Shown in pieces: positions 26,388-35,097 of a stretch of 64,000 bases of DNA. How positions within the stretch are numbered: the stretch's first letter is position 1; every line of letters starts with the position of its first letter. The position numbers and the translations under genes were made by a program. The DNA is from Kordia periserrulae (GTDB taxonomy: Bacteria > Bacteroidota > Bacteroidia > Flavobacteriales > Flavobacteriaceae). The stretch spans positions 124,001-188,000 of the forward strand of contig NZ_QBKT01000004.1 of the NCBI RefSeq assembly GCF_003054265.1, in the 5' to 3' direction. The notes under the pieces are model-generated. The model was not told where the DNA came from. It saw nothing but the letters and a program-made list of their open reading frames with translations, and ran no database searches.

Positions 26388-28340
26388 TTAATCATAATAC
26401 GGATCCATGATGCCGCTTGGCGTATATTCTCCTTTATACCAAAATTGTGCAGGATTGACACTTCCGTCAAATTCTTCACTGTATACTATTTTATCTTCTC
26501 TATCGTTGTGATTGGTTTTATACAAGAGTTTTATACGTAATTTCGTTGGAATGGCACCTTCATATTTCGGAATGGTGAATTCCCAAAATGATTTTTTGGC
26601 CAAAAATAAACTGTGATAACTATTGCCGCACCAGCTATTAGGAGTATATTCAATATCTTTCCACAAACCATTTTCATCTTTTGCTTGTACATTCATATAC
26701 AAACGACTGTCTTGTGCATCAAAGAAAATAGAATCTTTCGTTGCATTGTACACATAAACCTTATGTCCTTTATATTCTTTATAATACGGAACGATAGCTT
26801 CCGTATCAATAGAAATTCCAAATGCATTCTCTGGGAATTGTTGCTTTTTTTCTATTTTTTGAAATGAATTATCAGAACCTCCCCAACCTCCTAAACCGTT
26901 TAATTCGTCAACTGAAGGCGAAGATGCATAAAAATAACCACGGTTCATGGCTAAAATATTGAATGGCTTTAATACATCTGAGTTGGATTCTTTTTCTTGC
27001 CAAACAACTTCTCCTTGTTGATTCAAATACATCATGACATCGTTCTGTTGTACATGAATTAAGTCGTCGTATACTGTATCTAGATTTATCCCAGAAAACT
27101 TTGCAGGAACAATCACGTTAGTTTTTAAATTACAAAACCCATAACGATAGCTGTTTTCATCTTCAATTCGATACACTAAATATTTACCAACTTGTTGAAA
27201 ACTGTCGTATTCTTCAGTAAGGTTAGTTAGTGGCACGGTATATTCACCATTTCTATCGATCATTCCCCAAGCATCATCAAGCGCAACATAAACTTCGTTA
27301 GTATTGAAGAAGTTTTCAGGTTTTTCATCATAAAAGTTAGGTGCAAATTCGTCAAACGTATTAGTACCAACATAATTTCCTTTCGTATCTATCAGTCGAA
27401 AATTTTTGGTAGTTCTATTTTTAACGAAAGCGCGCTCTTTACTGTAGCTAGACATTTCTGCCCATGAAGTATCTTTTTTGATAATAGTTCCTTTGGTGTC
27501 GATAATTCCTTTGTATGAATTGTTTTTTCTTTCTTGCCAATCGCTAATGCTATCAGGATTTTTCTTAAAAAAATCAACCACACCTATATTTTCAGAGAAA
27601 TATTCTTCATCATACTCAAATTTCCATGGCTGATTCTTAATTTTTAAAACAACATTTCCAGAGGTATCAATAAAACCATCAAAGTCATTCGCGTCGTCTT
27701 CGTCATCTGTAGAAAACTCTACAAAAGCGAATCCATTTATGAAATAATTAATTCTGTCAAATTTATCAAGAGGAACTACAATGTTACCGTTTGTGTCAAT
27801 AACTCCATAACTTCTTCGTCCTTTTTCCACAATAGCAATTTCTTCTTTATCAAAGAAAATAATAGAATTGTAGATTGGCTCTAAAATGATATTTCCTTGA
27901 CGATTAATGAGTCCTTTTTTACCATCTTTTCCCGTTACTACAGAAAAACCTTTTTCTGAAAACAAATTGATTTGTTGAAAATCGTGATTAAAAAGTACTT
28001 CACCTTTGGTATTGATAAAATAAGGTTTTCCATCGCGATACATTCTCGCAATACCATTAAAAAAGCGCGAACCAGTATCATACGTTGCAGGAATAACCAT
28101 TTCTCCTTTGGTGTTTATAAATCCGAATCTTCCGTTTTTTGCAACAAGTGCCAAACCGTTTATGAAATAACCTGCCTGCGTGAATTGAGGTTGTATGACT
28201 ACCTTTCCGTCACCATCCATATATCCCCAAACGTTATTGTCAATTATTCTGTATAAAGATTGTTGGAGTTTTTCTTGTGAGATTGCTTTTGAGAAAAGGC
28301 CAATGCTTAGCGTAAAAAGAATGATGAAAAAATACTTCAT
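26388..28340 (-). CDS. secreted WG-repeat protein
   Basis: A 650-aa exported protein (signal peptide MKYFFIILFTLSIGLFSKAISQ). About ten WG-type beta repeats cover residues ~30-430, e.g. WGYMDGDGKVVIQPQF, FGFINTKGEMVIP, YGVIDTNGNIVVP and WGMIDRNGEYTVP. The remaining ~200 residues are a beta-rich domain without a recognised family. WG proteins are frequent in Bacteroidota; their role is unclear. Convergent with csaA with no gap. A -7-like TAAATTTA at 28358 lies 17 bp before the ATG. Confidence 0.88.
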   Translation of the reverse strand: MKYFFIILFTLSIGLFSKAISQEKLQQSLYRIIDNNVWGYMDGDGKVVIQPQFTQAGYFINGLALVAKNGRFGFINTKGEMVIPATYDTGSRFFNGIARMYRDGKPYFINTKGEVLFNHDFQQINLFSEKGFSVVTGKDGKKGLINRQGNIILEPIYNSIIFFDKEEIAIVEKGRRSYGVIDTNGNIVVPLDKFDRINYFINGFAFVEFSTDDEDDANDFDGFIDTSGNVVLKIKNQPWKFEYDEEYFSENIGVVDFFKKNPDSISDWQERKNNSYKGIIDTKGTIIKKDTSWAEMSSYSKERAFVKNRTTKNFRLIDTKGNYVGTNTFDEFAPNFYDEKPENFFNTNEVYVALDDAWGMIDRNGEYTVPLTNLTEEYDSFQQVGKYLVYRIEDENSYRYGFCNLKTNVIVPAKFSGINLDTVYDDLIHVQQNDVMMYLNQQGEVVWQEKESNSDVLKPFNILAMNRGYFYASSPSVDELNGLGGWGGSDNSFQKIEKKQQFPENAFGISIDTEAIVPYYKEYKGHKVYVYNATKDSIFFDAQDSRLYMNVQAKDENGLWKDIEYTPNSWCGNSYHSLFLAKKSFWEFTIPKYEGAIPTKLRIKLLYKTNHNDREDKIVYSEEFDGSVNPAQFWYKGEYTPSGIMDPYYD

Positions 28341-28470
28341 AGTTAGCTGTTTTGAGATAAATTTACCTAATGGAATAACGCTAAAAAAGAGCTAGTTAGT
28401 ATGAAGGGCAACTGAATGCGTGAATGATAATTTTGAATTAGTTAAAAGAAAAATATTTTAACCAGCAACT

Positions 28471-30642
28471 CTACTTAGCCGCTTCCACCAATTCCAGCTG
28501 GTCTACTGAAATGGTAGTTGTAAATAGTCCGTAGTTGACCACAGCTTTCCCTTTTTCAATACTGTCAATAGTTCCGACTGCTTTTCCATCGGGCATGCGA
28601 ACGCGATCACCTATTTTTAAAATTGGTCTTGGCTTTTCTGCTTCTTTTTTAGCTGCTTTTTTCTTCTCTATTTTCTTTTCTTCACGAATCACCGCTACTT
28701 TTTGAATGACTTCTTTTTTAGCCGCTTGTTGTTTGGCTTTTTGTGCTTTTTTCTCTTTCGCAGATTGCTTTTTACGCTTGGAGTTTTCTGTTTCTACAAT
28801 ACGTAAAAACTCTGAAATCAACGGACGTTTCTTTTTGTTTTCAAAATAGCGCTCTGCAATTTCGTTGATTTTATTTCCCAAATAAATCATACGTTTATCA
28901 TGATCGTACAATTGCTGGTAACTTTCCAACTTGGACTTCATTTTCGTATTCAACGTGTCCAATCGTTGATTTTCTTCACGTGCTTTAATTTCTTCTTCTT
29001 TTAGTAATTTTGAAGTTTTCTCCATCTCGCTGCGTTCCTTTTGAAGTTTGGCAATGGTAGCATCAAAACGTACTTTTCCGCGTTCAATCTTCTTTTTCGC
29101 TTTGTTGATTAAACTGTACGGAATACCATTTTTCTGCGCAACTTCAAAGGTAAACGAGCTTCCTGCTTGTCCGAGCGCCAATCTGTAAACAGGTTGCAGC
29201 GTTTTGCTGTCAAACATCATATTGGCATTGGTTGCATGCGGCAATTCATTTGCCAATAATTTCAAATTGGAGTAATGCGTCGTAATGATTCCGAAAGCTT
29301 CACGTTCGTAAAAGACTTCCAAAAACGTTTCCGCCAAAGCGCCACCCAATTCCGGATCACTTCCTGTACCAAATTCGTCAATTAAAAACAGCGTTTTGTT
29401 ATTACACTTTTTCAAGAAGTAATTCATCTGTTTTAAACGATAACTATATGTACTTAAATGATTTTCAATAGATTGCCCGTCACCAATATCTGTCAAAATT
29501 CGCTCAAACAAACACATTTTACTACGTTCATGCACCGGAACTAACATACCACTTTGCAACATGAGCTGCAACAAACCAATGGTTTTTAGCGTGATACTTT
29601 TTCCGCCAGCATTTGGTCCAGAAATCACAATAATTCTATTGCCTTGACGCAACTCAATAGTTTGCGGATAGGTAGTTTCGTTTCGCTCCTTGTTCGTCAA
29701 ATAGAGTAGTGGATGGTACGCATCTTTCAAGAATAACTCACGTTTCTCGGAAATTTCAGGTAGAATAGCGTTCATAGAAGCTGCATATTTTGCTTTGGAG
29801 TAACTTACATCCAAATCGCTCAAAAAGTCTTGATAATCACGTAAAAGCGGCGCAAACGGTCGTGTAAAATCTGTCAATTCCTTTAAAATGCGCGTAACTT
29901 CTTCTTTTTCTTCATATTCTAAATTGGAAAGCTCTCGTGAATATTGCAGCGTGATTTCGGGTTCAATATACACAATGCTACCTGTTTTAGAATTTCCCAT
30001 GATCGCGCCTTTTACTTTGCGTCGATGCATAGCTTTTACAGCCAACACTCTGCGATTATCAACTACTGTTTCACGAATTTCATCCAAATAATCTGCTTGA
30101 TGATATCTGCTCAAGGCAGAAGAAAAACTCTGATTTATTTTCCCACGAATGCTTAAAATTCCACGTCGAATGCGTGCCAATTCAGGCGAAGCTGTATCTT
30201 TTACTTCTCCAAAACGATTGATAACATTATCAATTTCGGTAATTAATACTTTGGTAAACTCAATCTGTTCGGAGCGTTTGTGTAAAGTGGGATAGTATTC
30301 TAGAAATTTCTTAAAAAACTTAATTAAAACATTAACTGTGTTAGAAATCGCAGAAATTTTACGAAATCCCTGAATTTCCAAGAAACTGTTTTCAATCGCT
30401 AACATTTTAATTTCCAACGAAATACCATCAAAACCATGATTCGGAATGACGTTTTCATTTTCAAAAGATGCTAAGTATTCATTCACATACGACAAATGCG
30501 TCAACAATATATCCTTATCCTGAAAAGGCTTGGTATTGCTGATTTTCTGTTTTCCGTACGCCGTTACGGCATGTTCTGAAACTTGTTGTAAAACCGTTTC
30601 AAACTCTAAATCATCTAATGTTTTGGAATGTATTTTAATCAT
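28471..30642 (-). CDS. mutS2: MutS2-type ATPase lacking an Smr domain
   Basis: A 723-aa MutS-family ATPase. Core motifs: Walker A ISGPNAGGKSITLKTIG (~330) and Walker B LFLIDEFGTGSDPELGGAL (~400), with a coiled coil and a Lys-rich linker (~620-665) before a small KOW-like beta domain (KIGDRVRMPDGKAVGTI). Full-length MutS2 from other phyla ends in an Smr nuclease domain; here the protein stops at VDQLELVEAAK, so no Smr is seen. MutS2 acts on recombination intermediates or collided ribosomes; which one applies here is unknown. Confidence 0.92.
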   Translation of the reverse strand: MIKIHSKTLDDLEFETVLQQVSEHAVTAYGKQKISNTKPFQDKDILLTHLSYVNEYLASFENENVIPNHGFDGISLEIKMLAIENSFLEIQGFRKISAISNTVNVLIKFFKKFLEYYPTLHKRSEQIEFTKVLITEIDNVINRFGEVKDTASPELARIRRGILSIRGKINQSFSSALSRYHQADYLDEIRETVVDNRRVLAVKAMHRRKVKGAIMGNSKTGSIVYIEPEITLQYSRELSNLEYEEKEEVTRILKELTDFTRPFAPLLRDYQDFLSDLDVSYSKAKYAASMNAILPEISEKRELFLKDAYHPLLYLTNKERNETTYPQTIELRQGNRIIVISGPNAGGKSITLKTIGLLQLMLQSGMLVPVHERSKMCLFERILTDIGDGQSIENHLSTYSYRLKQMNYFLKKCNNKTLFLIDEFGTGSDPELGGALAETFLEVFYEREAFGIITTHYSNLKLLANELPHATNANMMFDSKTLQPVYRLALGQAGSSFTFEVAQKNGIPYSLINKAKKKIERGKVRFDATIAKLQKERSEMEKTSKLLKEEEIKAREENQRLDTLNTKMKSKLESYQQLYDHDKRMIYLGNKINEIAERYFENKKKRPLISEFLRIVETENSKRKKQSAKEKKAQKAKQQAAKKEVIQKVAVIREEKKIEKKKAAKKEAEKPRPILKIGDRVRMPDGKAVGTIDSIEKGKAVVNYGLFTTTISVDQLELVEAAK

Positions 30643-30696
30643 TGTACATTTGGACAGCTAAGCGTCTCAATTAAGGTCTGTTTTTAAAGACGATTG

Positions 30697-30704
30697 CAAA
30701 GGTA
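30697..30704 (-). promoter_or_regulatory. -7 box of mutS2
   Basis: TACCTTTG on the minus strand, an exact TAnnTTTG match, about 55 bp before the ATG. No clear -33 TTG. The divergent ung promoter must share this 138-bp gap. Confidence 0.5.
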
Positions 30705-30780
30705 CTTATTTATATGTGGAATTTGAAATATATAAATTGTTGATTTTTGAGATGATTACAACGATGACAAAAGAAAAACT

Positions 30781-31446
30781 ATGAATGTAAAGATTGAAGA
30801 AAGCTGGAAATTTCACTTACAAGACGAATTTGAACAACCCTATTTTCAACAATTGATAAATTTTGTAAAAGAGGAATATACCAATCACCAATGTTTCCCA
30901 AAAGGCAAAGATATTTTTGCTGCATTTGATCATTGTCCGTTTCATCGCTTAAAAGTGGTGATTATTGGACAAGATCCGTATCATGGTGTGGGACAAGCCA
31001 ATGGTTTATGTTTTTCAGTAAATGACGGTGTTCCGCATCCGCCATCGCTCATAAATATTTTTAAAGAAATCAAACGTGATATTGGAGTTGATACGCCAAC
31101 CAGTGGAAATTTAGAGCGTTGGGCAAAACAAGGTGTGTTATTACTCAATGCTACGTTGACCGTTCGAGCGCATCAAGCGGGAAGTCACCAGGGAAAAGGC
31201 TGGGAAACGTTTACCGATGCTGTGATTAAAGTGATTTCTGAGAAAAAAGAGAATGTTGTTTTTCTCCTTTGGGGCGGATATGCAAAGAAAAAAGGAGCAA
31301 AGGTGGACAAAAGCAAGCATTATGTGTTAACTTCTGGACATCCATCGCCATTGAGTGCCAATCGCGGATATTGGTTTGATAACAAACATTTTAGTCGTTG
31401 TAATGATTATTTGGTTAGCAAGCGTATTGAAGGAATTCGGTGGTAG
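30781..31446 (+). CDS. ung: uracil-DNA glycosylase
   Basis: A 221-aa base-excision repair enzyme that removes uracil from DNA. The water-activating motif GQDPYHG places catalytic Asp at 65, and HPSPLSANRGYW near 195 is the DNA-binding loop with its catalytic His. LLNATLTV and WGGYAKKKG are also conserved in family 1. Length and motifs are complete. It diverges from mutS2. Confidence 0.97.
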   Translation: MNVKIEESWKFHLQDEFEQPYFQQLINFVKEEYTNHQCFPKGKDIFAAFDHCPFHRLKVVIIGQDPYHGVGQANGLCFSVNDGVPHPPSLINIFKEIKRDIGVDTPTSGNLERWAKQGVLLLNATLTVRAHQAGSHQGKGWETFTDAVIKVISEKKENVVFLLWGGYAKKKGAKVDKSKHYVLTSGHPSPLSANRGYWFDNKHFSRCNDYLVSKRIEGIRW

Positions 31447-31456
31447 TTTTTTTACT

Positions 31457-31508
31457 CGCTTCGCTCATAGATGCGCTGTCGCTGTTGGATTATTAGAATC
31501 GCTTCGCT
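31457..31508 (+). repeat. CGCTTCGCT repeats after ung
   Basis: Two copies of CGCTTCGCT (31457, 31500) with a diverged copy between, beginning 10 bp after the ung stop. Same 9-mer as after bshA at 7589. Confidence 0.65.
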
Positions 31509-31558
31509 CTTAGATTTTTAATGTGCTTTAGCGTCTTCCTTGATTTATTATTGCTGTC

Positions 31559-31578
31559 ATTCCTGCGAAGGCAGGAAT
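31559..31578. repeat. short palindromic repeat (ATTCCTGCGAAGGCAGGAAT)
   Basis: The 20 bp form an 8-bp stem with a GAAG loop. The motif GTCATTCCTGCGAAGGCAGG is a well-known dispersed palindrome in many bacterial genomes. Only one copy is in this window. Confidence 0.6.
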
Positions 31579-31651
31579 CCATGAAGCTTCAAAAGGATTT
31601 ATAATCGAATCATTCAATTTTTCAGTCATTTAATCATTTAATTCAAAGCAT

Positions 31652-31684
31652 AAAAAAAGGTCGCAACAAAAAGTTACAACCTTA
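31652..31684 (-). terminator. terminator of the small lipoprotein gene
   Basis: On the minus strand AAGGTTG and GTTGCGACCTT form an imperfect stem followed by a T-run. It lies 25 bp past the stop of the 54-aa lipoprotein gene. Confidence 0.7.
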
Positions 31685-31708
31685 TTATTTATAATTGGAT
31701 AGTTTTTA

Positions 31709-31873
31709 CTAGTATACTTCTACGCAGTTTGCTTCTTCAGCAGTAGCTGTCATAATGTAGTTTTCCTTTGCGTCGTCAGTATCAGCGAAGTTTACACCTT
31801 TTCCCATGCAGTTCGATCCACATGATGCTAATAATAATCCTGCTGCTGCGATTGCTAATAATGATTTTTTCAT
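31709..31873 (-). CDS. small lipoprotein, 54 aa
   Basis: The frame reads MKKSLLAIAAAGLLLASCGS: a lipoprotein signal peptide with an LASC lipobox (Cys18). The mature ~37 residues are small and acidic, with two further cysteines (Cys22, Cys50), ending EEANCVEVY. It stands alone with its own terminator. Family not recognised; it resembles the short lipoprotein at 23234 in layout only. Confidence 0.7.
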   Translation of the reverse strand: MKKSLLAIAAAGLLLASCGSNCMGKGVNFADTDDAKENYIMTATAEEANCVEVY

Positions 31874-32182
31874 AATGATTGTAGTAATTGTAATGTTAAT
31901 AATCTGATAAATTTTGGTTTAATTGGTAGAAAGTAACATTTTGCCCTTTTTACTTTCTGATACAAATGTACCATCGCAAAGTTGAAATGAAACATTTTAT
32001 CGATTACCCGTTTAAATTTTCGTTAAATTACATAAAATCGTCTTTTAACGTCAATTCACAGGGTGAAATACACCGTTCATCGACACAAAACCCCTTTTGA
32101 AAAAGGGGAAATTTCCTCTGCGTAAACAGGTGTTTTTACGGGTGTGGAACGGATTAAAGTCTTTGTTTTTTTGAAAGTGAAG
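31874..32182. other. intergenic region with one hairpin
   Basis: The only structure is CCCCTTTTGAAAAAGGGG (32091-32108), an 8-bp stem. No coding frame and no clear promoter. Upstream of the lipoprotein gene the sequence is AT-rich. Confidence 0.4.
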
Positions 32183-32212
32183 TAAAAAAAGAGCGACTCT
32201 TTCGGTCGCTCA
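32183..32212 (-). terminator. terminator of the SUI1-to-SBP operon
   Basis: The stem GAGCGAC / GTCGCTC is followed by a seven-T run on the minus strand. It is now ~230 bp beyond the last stop codon because repeat A2 lies in between; without that insertion it would begin about 7 bp after the reconstructed stop. Confidence 0.85.
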
Positions 32213-32231
32213 GTACTGTTATAGTACTTTA

Positions 32232-32447
32232 ATGTGAGTTCGACTTAAGAAATCACTATGTAATTCACAATTCACTAAGAAATAACTAATTGTCAGTTCA
32301 GGAGCGCAGTCGAGAACAACTAAGAATTGACAATTTCAAAGGAATCTCATGAGCTATGCTCGGTATCTACGATAATGCTCGATTTGACATTGAGTGTAAT
32401 ATATTGATAATCAGATATATAATAAAATAGTTATATCGAACTCACGT
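32232..32447 (+). repeat. MITE-like repeat, family A copy 2, with flanking 7-bp direct repeat
   Basis: A 216-bp element with near-perfect terminal inverted repeats (ATGTGAGTTCGA / TCGAACTCACGT, 11 of 12 pairing), the internal GAGCGCAGTCGAGAAC hairpin motif and a GATAATGCTCGATTTGACATT segment shared with the other copies. TACTTTA occurs on both sides (32225-32231, 32448-32454), like a target-site duplication. It overlaps the stop codon of the downstream minus-strand gene. No open frame inside. Confidence 0.8.
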
Positions 32448-33296
32448 TACTTTATGTGTCAAGTCTTTATATTTCCATTTTTGAGGAATGATATCCAAAC
32501 TTAACAGTTTGTCTTGTACTTTAGTAATCGTTTTTTCGTCTATGATTTCTTGACTCCATTCGGTTAACGACAACCATTTTTGTACATCTTCCAATTGCTG
32601 TTCGTAGCGTGAGGCAATCATTTCGTCGATGTTTGGAATATCTTTAAATTTCGCTGTCATTTCGTTGATGATGCTTAAAATGGTCTTTACCGTTTCTTCA
32701 TCTTTTTCTAACAATTCTGTTCGTACTGCGATGACAAAACACGGCCAAGGAGTAGGGCAGTCCGCAACACGTTTGAAAATTCCTTGATCAACCAATGGTT
32801 TTGTGGTGAAATGTTCCCACATAAAATAATCGCCTTTTCCTTTATTCAAACCATCAATCGCGCCTTCTAAATTATTGATGACTTCAAACTCTAAATCGTC
32901 CGTGTCCCAACCATTATTTTCGGCGTTTACATACGCCATTAGGTGCGAACCAGAGCCAAAACGACTAATAGCAGCTTTAGTTCCTTTTAAATCGTCAATC
33001 GTATTGTAGGGTGCGTCTGCAGCAACGTGAATTCCCCAAATTAAAGGCGATTCCACAAAAGTTTGTACAATTTTAGACGGATTTCCAGCAATGATATCTT
33101 TAATAATTCCTTCCGTAAGAATCACAGCAATGTCAATCTTTTCATTCCGAAGCGCTTTACACATAGCGCCTGTTCCTTCTGGATAATCTTTCCAGCGCAA
33201 GCTAATACCTTCTTTTTCGTACGCACGTTCTTTTAAGGTTAAATACCACGCGAGATTGAAATGTTCTGGAACTCCTCCTATGTTAATTTTTTTCAT
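32442..33296 (-). CDS. cytosolic substrate-binding-like protein
   Basis: A 284-aa protein with the two-lobe fold of ABC-type substrate-binding proteins (NMT1/THI5-like: GGVPEHFNLAWYLTLKERAY, KIDIAVILTEGIIKDIIAGN, GTKAAISRFGSGSHLMAYV). No signal peptide or lipobox, so it should be cytosolic, unlike transport proteins. No ABC permease or ATPase is nearby. It is the last gene of an operon with a nucleoside phosphorylase 9 bp upstream. The last codon and stop come from repeat A2. A role in binding a nucleoside-derived ligand is only inference. Confidence 0.75.
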   Translation of the reverse strand: MKKINIGGVPEHFNLAWYLTLKERAYEKEGISLRWKDYPEGTGAMCKALRNEKIDIAVILTEGIIKDIIAGNPSKIVQTFVESPLIWGIHVAADAPYNTIDDLKGTKAAISRFGSGSHLMAYVNAENNGWDTDDLEFEVINNLEGAIDGLNKGKGDYFMWEHFTTKPLVDQGIFKRVADCPTPWPCFVIAVRTELLEKDEETVKTILSIINEMTAKFKDIPNIDEMIASRYEQQLEDVQKWLSLTEWSQEIIDEKTITKVQDKLLSLDIIPQKWKYKDLTHKVT

Positions 33297-33305
33297 GTAG
33301 TTTTC

Positions 33306-34175
33306 TTATACTAATTTGTCTAAAGTGTATTGTATCAGTTGGTCTACGGTTTGTTTGGGTTGTTGACTAAATTCTCCCAAAGGTCTGTTGGCAATAATCG
33401 CATTCATGGAAAGTGCGCGATGTCCTAATAGATTTGCCAAACCGTAAATTCCCGCAGTTTCCATTTCGAGATTTGTTATTTTTTTTCCATTGTGATGGAA
33501 GGTCGCTAGTTTTTCATTCAGTTGTTCATCTTGTACTTGCAATCGAACTTTACGACTTTGCGGACCGTAAAAGCCAACATTTGTACCTGTAATTCCTAAA
33601 GTCGTCTGCGCTGAGGATAATTTGTCTATCAATTCCATATTTCCTTTCACAACATACGGTTCTGATTTTCTGGGAGACCAATTGGTTTGCTGTACGAATG
33701 CTTCTGTAAATTCGGTTTGCAATACATGTTCACAGTCGTAAAAATGCAATAGACTGTCAAATCCGATTGCATATTCGCTAATGACAAAGCTGTCTACAGG
33801 AATATTTTCTTGAATTGAACCCGAAGTTCCGATGCGGACAATATCCAAGCTTGTCAACTCTTTTTTTACCGTTCGCGAAGCAAAATCAATATTCACAAGC
33901 GCATCGAGTTCATTAAACACAATGTCAATATTATCTGTTCCGATTCCCGTAGAAAGCACTGTTATACGCTTTCCGCGAAGTGTTCCTGTGTGCGTCACAA
34001 ACTCGCGTTTCGCTTTTTTAAGTTCAACGGTATCAAAATACTTGCTTACCGAATCTACACGATCAGGATCGCCAACTGTAATGATAATGGGCGCAATGTC
34101 TTCAGGAAGTAAATTAAGGTGATAAATACTTCCATCAGGATTTATAATGAGTTCTGACTCAGCTATTCTATTCAT
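33306..34175 (-). CDS. nucleoside phosphorylase (uridine phosphorylase-like)
   Basis: A 289-aa enzyme of the PNP/UDP phosphorylase family. VGDPDRVDSVSKYFD carries the phosphate-binding GD motif, VLSTGIGTDNIDIVFNEL is the second phosphate/substrate region, VRIGTSGSIQE the ribose site, and NLEMETAGIYGLANLLGH the base/ribose binding helix with its Glu. Substrate (uridine or purine nucleosides) is not certain. It overlaps the upstream DUF1835 gene by 8 bp. Confidence 0.9.
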   Translation of the reverse strand: MNRIAESELIINPDGSIYHLNLLPEDIAPIIITVGDPDRVDSVSKYFDTVELKKAKREFVTHTGTLRGKRITVLSTGIGTDNIDIVFNELDALVNIDFASRTVKKELTSLDIVRIGTSGSIQENIPVDSFVISEYAIGFDSLLHFYDCEHVLQTEFTEAFVQQTNWSPRKSEPYVVKGNMELIDKLSSAQTTLGITGTNVGFYGPQSRKVRLQVQDEQLNEKLATFHHNGKKITNLEMETAGIYGLANLLGHRALSMNAIIANRPLGEFSQQPKQTVDQLIQYTLDKLV

Positions 34176-35097
34176 GTTTTGTTACTATTTGTTCTGATGG
34201 ATGATAGCAGAATTTGTATTTTTCACAATTGCCAAAAATAGTTTCATCCAATACTTCTTCATAAAAGTTTTGCATTTCATCTACCGCTAAAAAACCTTCT
34301 CTGTTTAAGTCTAAACGCTCATTTTTGGTTTCGTAAAAGCGAGATAATTTGTCAATAATATGCGTTATTTGTAAATCGCCAAATCCGTAATATCCTTGAT
34401 ATTGGAGAATGTATCCTGTGAGTTGACGCGTATTTTTTATTTCTTCTTGACGAATGATTTTTAAAATGTGAGTTTCCAGCACATTCAATCCGCTTGCGAT
34501 GTTTGGAAAACGCTTTAAATGTGCATTGATACAATTGGTTAAATATGGAAATGAAGAACGTGTAGTGACGTAGTTTTTAAAATCAATATGATTGTCAGAG
34601 CAGTATAGTTTCCATAACGTATCAGCCAGTGCAATATCAGCTTCTGTTAACAGTATTTTATTTTTATAATGCGTTAGAAGCTGTTCGTCCGAAAGTTCAC
34701 CCAAACCTTTTAGTTGTGTTTCATTTTCAACCCAACCACTACACACCAAATAGATTTTACTTGAAATTTTAAGTTGTTTGATGTGACTGAGTGCTGCCAA
34801 CATATTAATGTGACAAAACAAATCGTATTCAAACCATAAAACGATAGTAGAGTATTTGGAAAAATTTGTGGTGAGTAACGGAATTAAAAACGATTCATCG
34901 TATGTTAGTTCTGTATCTATGAATTGCTTTAAATACTCCATTCGTGCCTCTTTAAAAGCATCCGTTTTTAAATCATATACCGTTTTACCTTCACACAACA
35001 TTTCGCGCCACACCAATTGGTCGTCTGCAACACCAATTTTTGTGAGTCTTGGTGTTAAGCTATCACCATTAACTATATGGAGTGTTTTGTGTAGCAT
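34168..35097 (-). CDS. DUF1835 domain protein
   Basis: A 309-aa cytosolic protein. The N-terminal part, HIVNGDSLTPRLTKIGVADD, is the DUF1835 signature, and the C-terminal region is helical. Related proteins are common in Bacteroidota and Firmicutes; function unknown. Its ATG directly follows the stop of the SUI1-like gene (no gap), and its end overlaps the phosphorylase start by 8 bp: a tight operon. Confidence 0.87.
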   Translation of the reverse strand: MLHKTLHIVNGDSLTPRLTKIGVADDQLVWREMLCEGKTVYDLKTDAFKEARMEYLKQFIDTELTYDESFLIPLLTTNFSKYSTIVLWFEYDLFCHINMLAALSHIKQLKISSKIYLVCSGWVENETQLKGLGELSDEQLLTHYKNKILLTEADIALADTLWKLYCSDNHIDFKNYVTTRSSFPYLTNCINAHLKRFPNIASGLNVLETHILKIIRQEEIKNTRQLTGYILQYQGYYGFGDLQITHIIDKLSRFYETKNERLDLNREGFLAVDEMQNFYEEVLDETIFGNCEKYKFCYHPSEQIVTKHE

